A DNA stretch of 7,116 nt. Origin: Hymenobacter sp. GTDB lineage: Bacteria > Bacteroidota > Bacteroidia > Cytophagales > Hymenobacteraceae. The notes under the pieces are model-generated. The model was not told where the DNA came from, searched no databases, and saw only the letters and a program-made list of their open reading frames with translations. The position numbers were made by a program, and so were the translations under genes. The stretch is from NCBI GenBank assembly GCA_025362615.1, contig JANYFQ010000241.1:1-7116 (forward strand), read 5' to 3'. Of the stretch, positions 6,360-7,116 are shown one piece after another (the stretch's first letter is position 1; each line of letters begins with the position of its first letter).

Positions 6360-6641
6360 TTATGAATGTTTGTGCAGCATCTTCATTTCGGGGCGGCCTT
6401 TCACGCCGGCTTTCTGCATATCAGCTTGGCCCTGCGGGTCGGCCATGAAATTTTGCAGGGCCTGGGGGTCGGCCATCTCGGCGTGAACGGTCACCATGTT
6501 GGGGTTGTCGTGGGCCTGGTACACGCCGTTGATTTTGATGCTGTGCTTGTCGCGCAGCGGCTGGCCTTGGTCAAAGACCTGCTTCCAGGTGCCGAAATCT
6601 TCTACTTCGTGCGTCAGGTGGGTGTGAACGGGCGTGTTCAT
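6360..6641 (-). CDS. Small dimeric alpha/beta-barrel-type protein, function unknown
   Basis: This is a 93-residue protein without signal peptide or membrane segment. The pattern HLTHEVEDFGTWKQVFDQ, then NGVYQAHDNPNMVTVHAEMADPQALQNFMADP, then GVKGRPEMKML is that of small proteins related to antibiotic-biosynthesis monooxygenase-like or ferredoxin-like dimeric barrels (beta-helix-beta-beta-helix-beta, with an F/W-x-x-x-F helix). Members are often labelled only as hypothetical or cyclase-like, so no reaction is assigned. The start is set at ATG 6641. A longer frame beginning with TTG at 6707 is rejected because that TTG lies inside the promoter -7 box, and the extra residues (HFTPHPTP) do not resemble the family. 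The leader is C-rich with no Shine-Dalgarno. A relic of a paralogue's C-terminal end lies at 5754-5825. Confidence 0.82.
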   Translation of the reverse strand: MNTPVHTHLTHEVEDFGTWKQVFDQGQPLRDKHSIKINGVYQAHDNPNMVTVHAEMADPQALQNFMADPQGQADMQKAGVKGRPEMKMLHKHS

Positions 6642-6704
6642 GGGGGTGGGATGGGGGGTGAAGTGGAATGCGTAAAGCTGCCGCCCAGGGAGCGGTAGCG
6701 CTGG

Positions 6705-6735
6705 CAAAACTACCTATCCTCAGCACCTTGTCCAA
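6705..6735 (-). promoter_or_regulatory. Bacteroidota promoter of the 93-residue protein gene
   Basis: The minus strand carries TTG (6733-6735), a 20-base spacer, and TAGTTTTG (6705-6712), a full match to the Bacteroidota -33/-7 arrangement. Transcription would start near 6698-6700, giving a leader of about 57-60 bases to the ATG at 6641. This is the best promoter match in the window and fixes the choice of start codon. Confidence 0.65.
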
Positions 6736-6863
6736 GCACAATGTCCGCCAGCGTCGGCATTCGGGGGTCCGGCGTCGGCAGGGGCGGCGCGAGCGTGCTG
6801 CAATGCCCGGCCCCGGCGCAGGAAAATGGCGGCCAGGGCCTTAGGTTGAGCTTCCCAAGACGG

Positions 6864-6919
6864 GAGACGTGAGACGTGAGAACTGCGGCTTGAACAGTTC
6901 CCACGCCTCACGTCTCACG
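6864..6919. repeat. Heptamer-based hairpin after the LytTR gene
   Basis: The left arm contains a tandem heptamer, GAGACGT twice plus GAG (6864-6880). The segment CGTGAGACGTGAG (6868-6880) is perfectly complementary to CTCACGTCTCACG (6907-6919), 13 bp. An inner AACTG/CAGTT stem (6881-6885 with 6895-6899) extends the structure with a bulge on one side. On the minus strand it starts nine bases past the LytTR stop codon, so it may end or protect that transcript, but no T-run follows. The simple heptamer motif suggests a dispersed genomic repeat. The rest of the gap from 6642 to 6927 holds the promoter at 6705-6735 and nothing else I can support. Confidence 0.6.
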
Positions 6920-6927
6920 CAGCTTCT

Positions 6928-7116
6928 TCACTTCCCCTCGCCCAGCAACGTCAGGCGGCCCAGCAGGTCGTCTTTGTAGGAGCGGCCCAGGGGCAGGGTG
7001 TGGCGGCCTACCCGCAGGGTGAAGCCCACCGGGTCGACGGCCTCCAGGTGCCGGGCGTTGATGACGAACGAACGGTGTACCTGCACGAAGCCGTGAGCGG
7101 CCAGCGTCTCGGCCAC
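6928..7116 (-). CDS. LytTR-family transcriptional regulator, C-terminal fragment
   Basis: Only the last 62 codons before the TGA stop (6928-6930) are in the window; the gene continues past the right edge. The sequence is the C-terminal half of a LytTR DNA-binding domain: HGFVQVHRSFVINARHLEAV, then TLRVGRHTLPLGRSYKDDLLGRL, with the family's V-H-R-S-F/Y-x-x-N core and the LPLGRSYK strand-loop. In Bacteroidota this domain usually follows a receiver domain in two-component regulators, but the N-terminal part is outside the window. The first visible codon is GTG, which is internal (Val), not a start. A hairpin follows the stop. Confidence 0.9.
   Translation of the reverse strand: MAETLAAHGFVQVHRSFVINARHLEAVDPVGFTLRVGRHTLPLGRSYKDDLLGRLTLLGEGK

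Noticed and set aside
6642..6707. N-terminal extension of the 93-residue protein from a TTG start
   Set aside because: The TTG is part of the promoter -7 box TAGTTTTG, and the added residues do not fit the protein family.
6710..6911. Two overlapping minus-strand open frames of about 63 codons between the LytTR gene and the small barrel gene
   Set aside because: Both overlap the promoter and the heptamer hairpin and have no recognisable sequence features. They are likely chance open frames.

Overview
The window is GC-rich, and every supportable gene lies on the minus strand. It most likely comes from a Bacteroidota genome of the Hymenobacter type (Cytophagales). The evidence is a large secreted protein with a type IX secretion C-terminal signal, the short Bacteroidota form of Crp/Fnr regulator, a LytTR regulator, promoter-like boxes of the Bacteroidota form (TTG, then TAnnTTTG), and a general lack of Shine-Dalgarno sequences. 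The genus is an inference from style and base composition, not a database result.

Layout from the right edge leftwards, which is the direction of transcription: (1) the C-terminal end of a LytTR-family regulator, cut by the window edge at 7116; (2) a gap of about 290 bases holding a 13-bp hairpin built on a GAGACGT heptamer and a good Bacteroidota promoter; (3) a 93-residue protein of the dimeric alpha/beta-barrel type, followed by a convincing intrinsic terminator; (4) a 143-residue single-domain cupin with an intact metal site; (5) a short relic, in frame after the cupin stop codon, that matches the last 22 residues of the protein in (3); (6) a Crp/Fnr-type regulator; (7) a second cupin resembling quercetin dioxygenase, whose start codon sits in a 15-bp tandem duplication beside an inverted repeat and a -7 box; (8) a 1329-residue secreted, multi-domain adhesin-like protein with three tandem two-domain Ig-like units and a type IX sorting domain; (9) a gene-free left end (1-312) with GC-rich hairpins and three copies of a CCGCGAAGCGG palindrome, enclosed by an 8-bp direct repeat.

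Working together: the middle genes (Crp/Fnr regulator, two cupins, small barrel protein) look like separate small transcription units rather than one operon. A terminator separates (3) from (4), and (7) has its own promoter-like element. A plausible reading is that the Crp/Fnr protein controls the adjacent cupin, but nothing in the sequence proves it. The large surface protein appears to stand alone. I found no complete new system. The most unusual items are the gene relic at 5754-5825, the palindromic repeat cluster at 1-141, and the duplicated start region with overlapping inverted repeat at 4966-5034.
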